DNA of 64,000 bases from NCBI RefSeq assembly GCF_000372725.1, contig NW_005197426.1, positions 327,599 to 391,598 on the forward strand, written 5' to 3'. The notes below the pieces were generated by a model, which ran no database searches, was not told the DNA's origin, and was given only the letters and a program-made list of their open reading frames with translations. Position numbers and translations under genes: made by a program. The DNA comes from Emiliania huxleyi CCMP1516. Its lineage: Eukaryota > Haptophyta > Isochrysidales > Noelaerhabdaceae. Shown one piece after another: positions 39,048-47,970 of this stretch. Numbering within the stretch: position 1 is the stretch's first letter; every line of letters starts with the position of its first letter.

Positions 39048-40553
39048 TCAGGGAATAAAGCTGAACTCAGGGAACCGCTGTCCATCACTCGCGAAGACCC
39101 CGAGCTGGACCGCTTGGGCAGCGGGCCCGCGCTCGGCCACGACCCTCGAGATCTCGCGCAAGCCCTCCTCGTCCTGGAGGACCTGGAGCTGCATCTTCCT
39201 GATGGCGGCCCGACGCCGCGCCTGCACGGTGCTGCCCTCGGCGTCGAGCCGCGTCTTGAACGCGAGCACTTCCTCCTCCACCCTCTGCTCCGCCGCCGGC
39301 TGCTCGGCCTGCAGCGCCGCGCGGTATGCCTGCGCCCGCTCGGCATGCGACTTCCCGCCCACGAGGAGCCCCTCTCTCCGTATCGCCGCCTCGAGGTCGC
39401 GCAGCTCCGCCTTGTCCGCCTCGACGCGAAACTGCTGCCGAGCCAGCTGCTCGCCCGTCGTCAGACCTCGCCCCAGCCGCTCGAACGCGGGCGCCGCCGC
39501 GGCGGTCGTGGTCGCTGGCGGCGGCGGCGGCGGGACGGCTCCCGGCGCGTGGCTGCCGAGCCCAAACCCGGCGGCAAAGCACAGCAGCAGCCCCGCGATG
39601 GCGGCCCGCGCGGCGCTCGCATCGCGGACCCGCCGGAGCCGCGCACGGCGGCGCGAGGACAGCTCGCTGGCGTCCGCCGCCGCCCCTCCCCTCGCCGTTT
39701 CTCGAGGCCCGCCGAGTCTGTAGCCTCTGGCTGTGGGCGGGAGCCAGATCCGAGCGCCGCCCTCGGAGCACACGCCGGTGAGGCGACCGTCCGCGAGCGT
39801 CTCGCACTGCTCGATGACGACCGCCTCGTCGCTCGCCCGCAGGACCAGCCGCGCTGCCGAGGAGCGGCGGCGGGCGGCGCGCCCTCGCCGCCTCGCGACT
39901 CGCCCGCGCGTGCCGGTGCGAGGCCCGCTGCCTCCCTCGCTGCCTACCTCGCTGCCTCCCTCGCTGCCTCCCTCGTTGCCTCCCTCGCTGCCTCCCTCGC
40001 TGCCTCCCTCCCGGTCCGCGTGCAGCGCGAGGCCTTCGCGCAGCCTCTCCTCACTGAGGCCGCCCGGGCAGTGCACCGCGGTGGCGCCCTCCCGACGGAC
40101 GCTCACCACGTCCGAGAGGCGGTCGTCGAAAAACAGGACCTCCTCCACCGCAACGCCCACCCGCTCCGCTATCTCTCGCACGTGCAGCGCCTTTGGTCCG
40201 TCGCGAAAGAGCACCGGCGACCCACCGACCAGCTCGGCCACGCTCCTCTCGCCCACACGGAGCGAACGCAGCCACTCGACGGCCCACTCCGGCCGGTGAC
40301 TGCGCGACGCGAGGGCGAGGGAAATGCCGCCGTCGGCCAGCGCCGCCAGCGCCGCCCGCGCGCCAGGGAAGAGGTCGAGCCGCGCGCCGCACGGGGAGCG
40401 CAGCCCACCTCCGCCTCCCTCGGCCGGCGCCCAGGCGACGCCGGAAGACTTGACCCGCGGCCGCGGCCAGAGCGTCCAGTCGAGTCCGCACACCACGACG
40501 GAGGGCACGCGAGGCGAGGGCTCGGGCGAGGGCTCGGGGCCGGCGAGGCTCAT
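39048..40553 (-). CDS. MDP-1-like HAD pseudo-phosphatase with membrane and coiled-coil tail
   Basis: Residues about 15-190 match magnesium-dependent phosphatase 1 (HAD superfamily, Acid_PPase): VVVCGLDWTLWP, LFPGARAALAALADGG, LALASRSHRPEWAVEWLR, and VEEVLFFDDRLSDVVSVRRE. The usual first motif is FDLDxTLWP; here the nucleophile Asp is Gly (CGLDWT), so the classic phosphatase reaction should fail. The tail has a (GGSE)n linker encoded by a GCCTCCCTC tandem array (about 39930-40015), a basic region, one membrane helix (AAIAGLLLCFAAGFGLGS) and a long Arg/Glu/Ala coiled coil (AELRDLEAAIRREGL to RAAIRKMQLQVLQDEEG). The product is probably a membrane-tethered non-catalytic protein. It is single-exon as read; the start at 40553 is the first Met in frame. 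Confidence 0.75.
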   Translation of the reverse strand: MSLAGPEPSPEPSPRVPSVVVCGLDWTLWPRPRVKSSGVAWAPAEGGGGGLRSPCGARLDLFPGARAALAALADGGISLALASRSHRPEWAVEWLRSLRVGERSVAELVGGSPVLFRDGPKALHVREIAERVGVAVEEVLFFDDRLSDVVSVRREGATAVHCPGGLSEERLREGLALHADREGGSEGGSEGGNEGGSEGGSEVGSEGGSGPRTGTRGRVARRRGRAARRRSSAARLVLRASDEAVVIEQCETLADGRLTGVCSEGGARIWLPPTARGYRLGGPRETARGGAAADASELSSRRRARLRRVRDASAARAAIAGLLLCFAAGFGLGSHAPGAVPPPPPPATTTAAAAPAFERLGRGLTTGEQLARQQFRVEADKAELRDLEAAIRREGLLVGGKSHAERAQAYRAALQAEQPAAEQRVEEEVLAFKTRLDAEGSTVQARRRAAIRKMQLQVLQDEEGLREISRVVAERGPAAQAVQLGVFASDGQRFPEFSFIP

Positions 40554-40776
40554 GCCGGGCGGACCCGACCGAGCCGGCCGGCAGCGCGGCCTCGCCCGCC
40601 GGAGGGGAGGGCGCCAGAGGGGAGGAGCAGGCGGCGAGGGAGGCGCGCAAGGAAGCGGCGTCCAGCAGCGGGTCGGATGCTAGTTCGAGCGCCTCTGGCC
40701 ACGCCTGCACGGAGCAAGCCTGCACGGCGAGGTCGAGCTGCGTGCGAGACTCGAGCAGCCGGCCGGGCGAGCAGGC

Positions 40777-40824
40777 CTAAGGGTTAGGGTTAGAGGGTGA
40801 GGGTGAGGGTCGGGACGAGCAGGC
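40777..40824 (-). other. Possible 48-nt GC-AG intron containing CCCTAA repeats
   Basis: The donor side GCCTGCTCGTCCCG and the following exon GCCTGCTCGCCCGG repeat each other. The interior is CCCTCACCC and CTAACCCTAACCC, supplying a CTAAC branch-like site, then TTAG. Confidence 0.5.
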
Positions 40825-41439
40825 AAGGCGAGCGCTCGACGCCTCCGCGGCGTCGGCGGGCTGGGGCAGGCCCGCCCAGAGCAGGCAGCAGAGCCAGTTG
40901 GTGAGCGCGATCAGGGCGAGCGGGGCGGCGACGGATCCGACGCCGAGCAGGCCCGAGCGCACGGCGAGGGCGGTCACGCCCGACTCGATGGTTTGGAGCT
41001 CGCACTCGAACCGCATCGTCTCGCCGGGAGGCGCCAGCAGCGCGCGCCCCTTTTTTATCGGGCGGAGGGACGCGGACGGCGGCACGAGCACGGTCCGTCG
41101 CCCCCCGACGCGCATGCCGACCGCCACCTCCTCCCACATTGCCGAGTTGCCTCTGCCGATGGCGAAAGTCTCGCCGCGCTCGCTCACGCTCCAGCCCTCC
41201 GCACCCGACAGCAGCGACCCGCTAAAGAGAACTCGCACCACGTCGCCCGCTGCAGCCTCTCTGCCGCCGCCCGTCTCGACGTCCCGCAACCGCAGCCCGC
41301 CCGCAGTCGTCGAGAAGACGAGCGGCATGTCGCCGGCCGCCGCCGCACACGCACGCAGGCACGCACGGCGAGAGCACGGCGGTGAGGTGTGCTGATGGAG
41401 CGACAGCGCAGGCGAATGGAGGAGAAGCAAACAGCTCAT
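40777..41439 (-). CDS. FKBP-type peptidyl-prolyl isomerase, probably plastid
   Basis: Met 41439 starts MSCLLLLHSPALSLHQHTSP, a leader that could be a signal plus transit peptide for a secondary plastid. An FKBP domain follows: GLRLRDVETGGGREAAAGDV, VRVLFSGSLLS, FAIGRGNSAMWEEVAVGMRV, GGRRTVLVPPSA, ETMRFECELQTIE. These enzymes catalyse cis-trans proline isomerisation; the aromatic active-site set is only partly kept. A membrane helix (APLALIALTNWLCCLLWAGL) follows. The open frame ends at 40777 in SPSPSNPNP, encoded by telomere-like CCCTAA repeats. A better reading removes a 48-nt GC-AG intron (40777-40824) and continues ARL-ACSPGRLLESRTQLDLAVQ and QAWPEALELASDPLLDAASL into 40590, a typical helical plastid-lumen tail. 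Confidence 0.72.
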   Translation of the reverse strand: MSCLLLLHSPALSLHQHTSPPCSRRACLRACAAAAGDMPLVFSTTAGGLRLRDVETGGGREAAAGDVVRVLFSGSLLSGAEGWSVSERGETFAIGRGNSAMWEEVAVGMRVGGRRTVLVPPSASLRPIKKGRALLAPPGETMRFECELQTIESGVTALAVRSGLLGVGSVAAPLALIALTNWLCCLLWAGLPQPADAAEASSARLACSSRPSPSPSNPNP

Positions 41440-41485
41440 CAGAGACAGATGTCGCACTGGCGCTGGGCCGGGCGGGCGCCGCCTA

Positions 41486-41505
41486 GTAAAAAAAGAATTC
41501 TTAAG
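41486..41505 (-). promoter_or_regulatory. AATTCTTTT start-proximal motif (FKBP)
   Basis: Minus strand TTAAGAATTCTTTTTTTAC lies about 50-65 bp before the FKBP ATG. Confidence 0.35.
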
Positions 41506-41523
41506 ACACAAGCCTCTCTCACA

Positions 41524-41590
41524 GCACACTGGCACGACAAGGGCGCGGACTGGCGCGGACTGGCACACACACAGGCTCACCACCGGAGCC
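41524..41590 (+). repeat. Dispersed repeat family C, copy 2
   Basis: Second copy of 12455-12516. It shares CACACTGRC, GACAAGGGCG and CACCACCGGAGCCG. Confidence 0.65.
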
Positions 41591-42254
41591 GAAAAAAAAG
41601 CGACGAAATCACTAAAAGAAAAGAGCGCTAAGATATTCACGTTACGGAAAAGCATGCGCGACGCTGCCTCTTTGCGCCGCTCGCTCGCGGCGGCAGGAGA
41701 CATGGCCGCCGATGCGGCTCGCACTCGCTCGGCGGGCCTCCGTCCCACAGCCGCCCGGGCGTGCCAGGGGTCGGCCTGGCGCTGCGCTGCTCGCACGCTG
41801 CACTGCACAAAGCTGCGACAACAAGGGGAGGCTCCTGAGCTTCAGTGTTGAGCAGTGCAGCTGCGGGCGCTCGTGGGCGGCTGTGCAGTGGTGAGAGTGC
41901 CTGTTTGGAGGCGAGCTGGCGCTGCGCCAGGGTGCGCAGCATGATCCCGTGCTCTGTCCTGAGGCATGCTGGTTGGCGCCCAGCACAATGCCCTGGATGC
42001 ATTGCTCCACGCCGTGCTGGCTGGTGCAGTACTGCCAATGCGCCGACTGGCGCGCAGGGTGCGCGTCGCCGCGCGTGGCACGGGAGGCGCGAGAGGCGCG
42101 GCTGTCGGTCAACCCCGCGGCGCATGGGCGCCGCGGAAGCTGCTCGACAGGCTGCGGGCATCGCTGCGGCAAAAAGTACCTCACAGCTGCGTATTCTTGT
42201 ATTATCGTCGAGTAGTACAGGTACTGCGTGGGGGCAGTACGTATTCTCGTATCA

Positions 42255-42551
42255 CTAGCTCCGAGTAGAGGGGCGGCGTTCTGCAGTTAAGGGGAAACCT
42301 GGTACACGGAGCCAACCCTCGGAGAGTATTCTTTAGCTCCGAGTAGAGGGGGCGTTCCGCAGCTAGGGGAAACCCAAAGCGCAGAACCAACCCTCGGAGA
42401 CCCGTGTTATGGCCCTGCGAACGCGCACCCCCTGGGCTAGGGCTCTCTTGCCCGCAACCCGATGCCGAGCGTCCGGCCAACTGGGTGCGCTTCTTAGCTC
42501 CCCGGTCCTGGGCGTGAGGTTGATGACCGCACTCCAAGTGCTCCAAGTGCT
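42255..42551 (+). repeat. Dispersed repeat family D, copy 2
   Basis: Matches 31285-31520 throughout, with its first about 75 bp duplicated in tandem (second start at 42330). It ends at the same CTCCAAGTGCTCCAAGTGCT and is immediately followed by the 29-bp repeat that recurs at 43034. Confidence 0.85.
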
Positions 42552-43105
42552 AATCAAGTCATGTCGCGGAAAGTACGACTGGTTAGTGACCGCAATACTA
42601 CGCCGTGAGCTTAGCTGCACCAGCCGTTTCTCTTTCTTCCCTTGCCTTCTCTTGCCGTCCGTTCTCTGTGCGCATTCCACTGCATGCGGCATCACAAGCG
42701 TCAAACAAATTCTGCCGGGCGCGCATCTGAACTCGTACCTGGTAGGCCATCGCTTTGCTGAAAGATCAGGCGCCTGAATGGCGACAGTGAGCGTCTCCTA
42801 CTTATGGATTGCGCTCGAGGTATGAGGAGCGCAAGAGCGCGCCGCAGGCGGAGCGAGCGATTTTTTGGCGGCAGGGCTTTTCAAGGTTATCTTCTGATCA
42901 CGCGCGAGCCTGAGAATAGGCCCCGGAGGCCTCAACCCTCAACTAAAGGGTTGACGGGGGGTCTCAACCGTCAACCAGATGGTTGAGGGGGGGCCTCAAC
43001 CCTCAACCCCTCAACCACACCCCTCTGGGCCGAAATCAAGTCATGTCGCGGAAAGTACGACTTGGGGTTGGGGCAGCTGGCAGGGTTGGTTAGCTCCCGC
43101 CGCCA

Positions 43106-44154
43106 ATGGCCGCCTCTTTCCCTACCTCGCTCCCGGACGGCTCCGTCGGCGGCTGGCTGCAGGCCCTCAACATGGCCAAGTACGATCCGGCGTTCGCTGC
43201 CGCAGGCGTCACCACGGAGCAGGCTCTGAAGCGCATGGACGACGGGTCGCTGAAAGAGATTGGCGTCTCCATGGCCGGGCACCGCAAGCGGATTCTACTG
43301 GGCATCGATTCGCTCTCGTCAGCCGGCGCGCGCCCGCTCACCGGCCGCGTCTCGCATCGGCGCGGAGCTGACGTGCCGCCCACGTGCCGCCGCAGACGCG
43401 GGCTGCTCCACTGACGTTGACATGGCGGGTGCGCTGCCACACCGGGGCGCCAGGGGAGGCCCTCGACGCGCGCGTGACGCCTCTCGCGCCGGTCCACGCC
43501 AGGGCTCGCCCCTGCCGCCCGGCTCTTTGACCCTCGTGTCTCCTCCCTCGCTCCCAGACGCCGCACCCGTCGCTGCCGCCGAGCCGCAGAGGAAGGTCGA
43601 GCCGCGGTTCAACTCGACGTCGTCCATCTTCATCTCGTCGACGATCACGCGGCCCGACATCGACGAGATCATCTTTTGCGTCGCCGTCGTCATCCACGAC
43701 CGAGTCGAGCAAGGAGAGCAGTCCTCACAGGACCGGTGGGACGCACGCCCTCGCCCTCGCGCCTGCCCTCGCGCCCTCCCTCCCGCCCGCCTCGCTGCAC
43801 CCTCGCCGCCCCCTCCCCGCCCCCTCGCCGCCCCCTCGCCGCCCCCTCGCCGCCCCCTCGCTGCACCCTCGCTGCACCCTCGCTGCACCCCGCGCCGGCA
43901 GGTTCCTGGAGCTGCTCGAGCACGACGTCTCCATCAGCGCCTCGCTGTACGCCTCGTACTACTTCCAGCTGCGCACGCTCTGCAACCGCGAGAACCGCGA
44001 GTTCAAGCTCAAGCAGCTCGACTCGGCCGCCTCCTCCGGGCTGGAGACGCGCTCGCAGGCCTACACCTCCCTCTTCAAGCGCGAGCACAAGGAGCGCCTC
44101 TCGCAGTCGGCGAATGCGATCCCTTCCGCCAGGTCCCTCGGCAGCGGGCTGTGA
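43106..44154 (+). CDS. SAM-domain protein with conserved helical C-terminus
   Basis: Met 43106 begins a SAM domain (VGGWLQALNMAKYDPAFAAA, GVTTEQALKRMDDGSLKEIG, HRKRILLGIDSL; about residues 8-70), a protein- or RNA-binding helical module. After an intron (about 43335-43560), a second exon reads KVEPRFNSTSSIFISSTITR and PDIDEIIFCVAVVIHDRVEQ. After another intron rich in CCCTCGC repeats (about 43735-43900) comes RFLELLEHDVSISASLYASY, YFQLRTLCNRENREFKLKQL, ending PSARSLGSGL. The second half is reminiscent of a small cyclin-like fold (stress: resemblance only). I did not settle exact junctions. Confidence 0.6.
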
Positions 44155-44330
44155 GAAGGGGCGCCGGAGGCGAGGAGCCCGAACTGCTCGGTGTTTGTGT
44201 TCGCGGCATGCGCAGGTCTCTGTGCGCGAGAGAGGCAGAGCTAGGGGTGGAGACGCTCGAATTATCTAGATATTGAGATATCATGGAGGGTGCTTGCAGG
44301 TTGGTTCTGGCCTGAGGTGTCTGTGGCGGT

Positions 44331-44478
44331 GCAGGAGGAATACAGGAATTGCGCTTTGCGGTGCTACGGCAGTGTTGTACGGGGCTCTTATAGATTAGTC
44401 ACATTACGTGCCACACGGCTCTACAATATTTAGAGCTAGGAGATCGTAAAATAAGAGGACTACTCGTACCTATACACG
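44331..44478 (+). repeat. Direct repeat F, left copy (about 148 bp)
   Basis: Shares GCGGTGCTACGGCAGTGT, ATTAGTCACATTACGTGCC, ACACGGCTCTACAATATTT and GAGATCGTAAAATAAGAGG with 44791-44940, same orientation, about 312 bp apart. Confidence 0.9.
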
Positions 44479-44790
44479 CAGCTGCTGGGCGGGCGTTCAG
44501 GCTGGTGCTCACGCGAAAAGGAATCGACGCGATGTACAAAGCATACAAGAAGAGGAGAAAGAAGAGGAGGGACGCCAGTGATGACGAAACAGAAGCTAGC
44601 GCAGACGAGGGCAGGGCAGACCCGGGGACGGCGGAGTCGGAGCAGACGGCATCGGCCGCCGAGGGGAACGTTGGGAAGAGGCACGAGGAGGGCGGCGACC
44701 TCGACCGACTATGGAGGACCCGTCGCCAGACGACGCAGGGCAGAAGACGGTGAGGCGGAGCAGACGCGCAGGGTGAGACGAGGGAGGGAG

Positions 44791-44940
44791 CAGGAGGAGT
44801 TGCGCTTCGTTGCGGTGCTACGGCAGTGTCGTGTGTACGGGGCTCTTATATATTAGTCACATTACGTGCCACACGGCTCTACAATATTTCTCGAGAGCTA
44901 GGAGATCGTAAAATAAGAGGACTACTCGTACCTACACGCG
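44791..44940 (+). repeat. Direct repeat F, right copy (about 150 bp)
   Basis: Right partner of 44331-44478. The sequence between them holds a small basic/acidic frame (44505-44753) with no family match. It could be a tandem duplication or a very small terminal-repeat element. Confidence 0.9.
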
Positions 44941-45173
44941 CTAGAGCGCTCAAGTGTGTGTCCCCGTTTGGGTCGTTCGTACGTTAAAACCCCATATGTC
45001 GCGCCCCGCTTGTGCCCCTTATGTCGGCTGTGGCGCTAGCTCCGTTGCGCTAGCGGCGACACCGGCGTGGAGGACGTCTGGGGGGCCCACGGTGCCGTGG
45101 GGGGTGGGGACTGGGGCGCCGCCGCCCCCGTCCCCTCGAGACCGCCCGCGCGATAAAACACTGCTTTCTGTCC

Positions 45174-47552
45174 TTATGCCTCTCGGTACAATGCCGCAGC
45201 CGACTTGCGCGGCACAGCGGCGTCGAGCACGGCTGCCGCCCCTGATGCCGTGGCAGCCGCGGCCTTGGCCAACTGCTCGAGTCGGCGAGTCGGCGAGCGG
45301 GCCAAGACGCCGTCGACAGCCGCGCCCGTCTGATCGTCGTCGCCGCCAGCAGCCTCGCGGTACAGCTCCCCGGCCGACTTGCGCGGCAACGCAGCGTCCA
45401 GTGCGGCCGCTGTTGCAGTGACTGTGGCCGCGGCGGCCTCTGCGAGCTGCTCGACCTTGCGAGTCGGCGAGCGGGCCAAGACGCCGTTGATGGCAACCCC
45501 CGCCTCGTCGACCTCCGCCTCGCCGCTAGCCTCGCGGTACAGCTGCCCAGCCGACTTGCCGCCCGGTAGTGCGGCGTCGAGCGCAACAATCGCCGCGGCA
45601 GCGGTTGCGACGGCGGCCTCGGCCAATATCTCCGCCTTGCGAGGCGGCGAGCGGGCCAAGACGCCGTCGACAGCCGCGCCCGCCTGATCGTCGTCGCCGC
45701 CAGCAGCCTCGCGGTACAGCTCCCCGGCCGACTTGCGCGGCAACGCAGCGTCCAGTGCGGCCGCTGTTGCGGTGACTGTGGCCGCGGCGGCCTCTGCGAG
45801 CTGCTCGACCTTGCGAGTCGGCGAGCGCGCCAAGACGCCGTTGATGGCAATCCCCGCCTCGTCGACCCCCGCCTCGCCGCTAGCCTCGCGGTACAGCTGC
45901 CCAGCCGACTTGCTGCCCGGTAGTGCGCCATTGACAGCGGCGCCCGCCTGATCGTCGTCGCCGCCAGCAGCCTCGCGGTACAGCTCCCCGGCCGACTTGC
46001 GCGGCACAGCGGCGTCGAGCGAGGCTGCCGCCGCCGACACCTTGGCGGTGGCAGCCTCGGCGAGCTTTTCGAGGCGGCGAGTCGGCGAGCGAGCCACAAG
46101 GGCGTCCGCGGCCATGCCAGGGAAGGAGAGATGCTGCCGAACAGCGTCATCGACGAGCGTGCATACGCGGCCCGGCGCAAAGAGGCCGCCGCCTTCGAGA
46201 ATATCGAGCAAGTTTGGTGAAAACGCCGTCTTGAGGACAGCGATGGCGATGTTGTTGTCCAGGTCAGCGTACGCGCAGGAGCCGCCCATTCCGTCATGGC
46301 CAAGGATGGCGAGCCGAGTTGGCGCCGCATCCTCCGTCTGCCGAGAGTTTTGTACCCGAGCCTCGACCTGTGCTCCAAGCCAGGGGGACCAGCCGCATGT
46401 CTGCCGCCCAGGTCTTGGGAACCCGGCCACATCTTGCGAGGCGTCGCTCGCCCGCTGGCGCAGCTCGGTAACCATTGCAGCGCTCAGGATGCGCCGGCCA
46501 TCGGCGAGAGCCCCGCCGTTGGCGATCGCGCCATACATTGCGCCGACGGCGCGTGCGGTGAAGAAGCCGTTCGATGAGGGGAGGCAGGGGCGCAAGAAGA
46601 AGCGCGCGTTGCCGATGAACGCCCCAAACGCCGATCCGACGAGGGCGAGTATAGTGACGGCGAGTGTGGTGAGGGCAAACAGCGGCAGCAGCAGAGTGGG
46701 GAAGAGAGCTAGAAGTAAGCCAGCGGCCACAGGCTGCTGTGTTACAATCACTCTGCTCCGGTGGCAGCACGCCGAGAAGGCCTGCGTGGCGGTTGCTCGC
46801 ACCTCTGGCGTGACCAGCTTGGCGGGTGCTGCAGCGTCACCAGACACCTCGCCAATCTGCAACTCGGACGGATCGACGGCGAGAGCGCGCGCGAGCTGCG
46901 CCGCTCCGTCTCGTATATGCGCCCACTTCATCGGCATTCCGTTGTTGTCCGTCGCTACGTGCGCAAAGATCCCGCCCGCAACCCACGACCAGGAGGTCGG
47001 GTGATACCGAGCGTACGTCAACTCTGACCTGCACGCAAGCAGAGCGACGAGTCAGTGGGCAGAGGAGGGGAGTGTAGGCTCGGCATGTCGGCGCCACGAA
47101 GGCACACAGCAGGCAATCCAGTCGACGCCGAGTGCCATCCCCTCAATGGCGCGGCCACATATTAGCAGCACAGGAAGCAGCAGCGGGCAGAGGGAGCGAG
47201 CCCGCAGACCCGCACGGTGCGACAATGCGTCGGCGATACTGATTCGGCCCTTGCCGTTGGGCGAGAAGGCGTGCCAATGCGCAGCAACGGGATCCGTGTA
47301 GTGGACCCGACCCGCACTCATGTCGATGGCACGCGCAATAACGGTAGCTGCAACGCCCTTGGTCACCGAATACGGCATGATTGTCGCAGAGGGCGCCAAC
47401 GCGTAACCTGCGGCTGTCCGACCCGCGCACACGTCGACGATGCACTGGCCGTTGTGGTACGCGACAATTTGGAGCCCGCGCTCGCGGCCAGACGCAATCT
47501 CGGCCGCGGCAATTGCGCGGATCACCTCGTTTAGCTGATCGTCGGCCGCCAT
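45174..47552 (-). CDS. Class-C beta-lactamase-like hydrolase with membrane segment and repeat tail
   Basis: Met 47552 (MAADDQLNEVIRAIAAAEIA) starts a serine-hydrolase of the beta-lactamase/esterase EstB-LACTB type: SVTKGVAATVI holds the SxxK catalytic Ser and Lys, ADALSHRAGLR the typical downstream block, and YHPTSWSWVAGGI the second-motif Tyr region after an intron (about 47030-47190). ILGHDGMGGSCAYADLDNNI is the late HxGxGG-like block. Between them is an inserted hydrophobic double segment (VAAGLLLALFPTLLLPLFAL, TTLAVTILALVGSAFGAF). The last 300 residues are six to seven tandem units of the type VLARSPTRKVEQLAEAAAAT then RKSAGELYREAAGGDDDQAG. Substrate is unknown; in eukaryotes this family includes peptidases and esterases. 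The repeats are near identical in DNA, so array length probably varies. Confidence 0.75.
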
Positions 47553-47970
47553 GCTCGCCCCCGCGGCTCGAGTTCGTGCCGATCGCAAGCGCCCGGCAAA
47601 CTTTATTAGCGTCGGCGATTCACCCTTCCTTGAGCATTCACGCAATTCGCTACCCTATTGGCGAATATCGAAACAAACATCACCTTCTTGGGCAGAAGCG
47701 GCAGCTGCCCCCCCCCCCCCCACACACACACCACACCCACCCACCCACCGAACCCCACCCACCCACCACACACAGCGAGTAAGGGTGAAAATCGGCGATA
47801 CAGCTCCGCAAACCCTGTCAGTCCACCATCGGGTATGTTCGTAAGAGCCACTACTCGAGTACGCTGAAAACAGCCCTGAGAAAGAAAAAACCGCCGCCCG
47901 CCGCGTCAGCTTTCATCACTCCTCACTCGCATCGTCCGTCCGCGGAGGTCGTCCGCCGGGTCGGCGGGTA
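47553..47970. other. Intergenic with low-complexity C/A tract
   Basis: Poly-C followed by CACA/ACCC tract at 47707-47775 and repeat E copy 1 at 47808-47852. No gene. Confidence 0.5.
47808..47852 (+). repeat. Short direct repeat E, copy 1
   Basis: GCAAACCCTGTCAG.. to GTAAGAGCCACTA. It matches 49515-49565 and flanks the DUF616-like gene. Confidence 0.6.

Larger units (their letters stand above)
41440..43105. other. Intergenic repeat-rich stretch
   Basis: No supported gene. It holds a start-proximal motif (41486-41505), repeat C copy 2 (41524-41590), repeat D copy 2 (42255-42551), a 29-bp direct repeat starting AATCAAGTCATGTCGCGG at 42552 and 43034, and CAACCCTCAAC-type short palindromes at 42920-43015. 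Long minus-strand frames at 41637-42184 show no domain. Confidence 0.6.

Noticed and set aside
40779-40815. TTAGGG-like repeats as a chromosome end or telomere relic
   Set aside because: Only two clean units in a degenerate tract between gene parts, with sequence continuing on both sides.
41637-42184. Long overlapping minus-strand frames rich in Arg, Ser and Cys
   Set aside because: Open in two frames at once because of GC bias; no domain, no start context.
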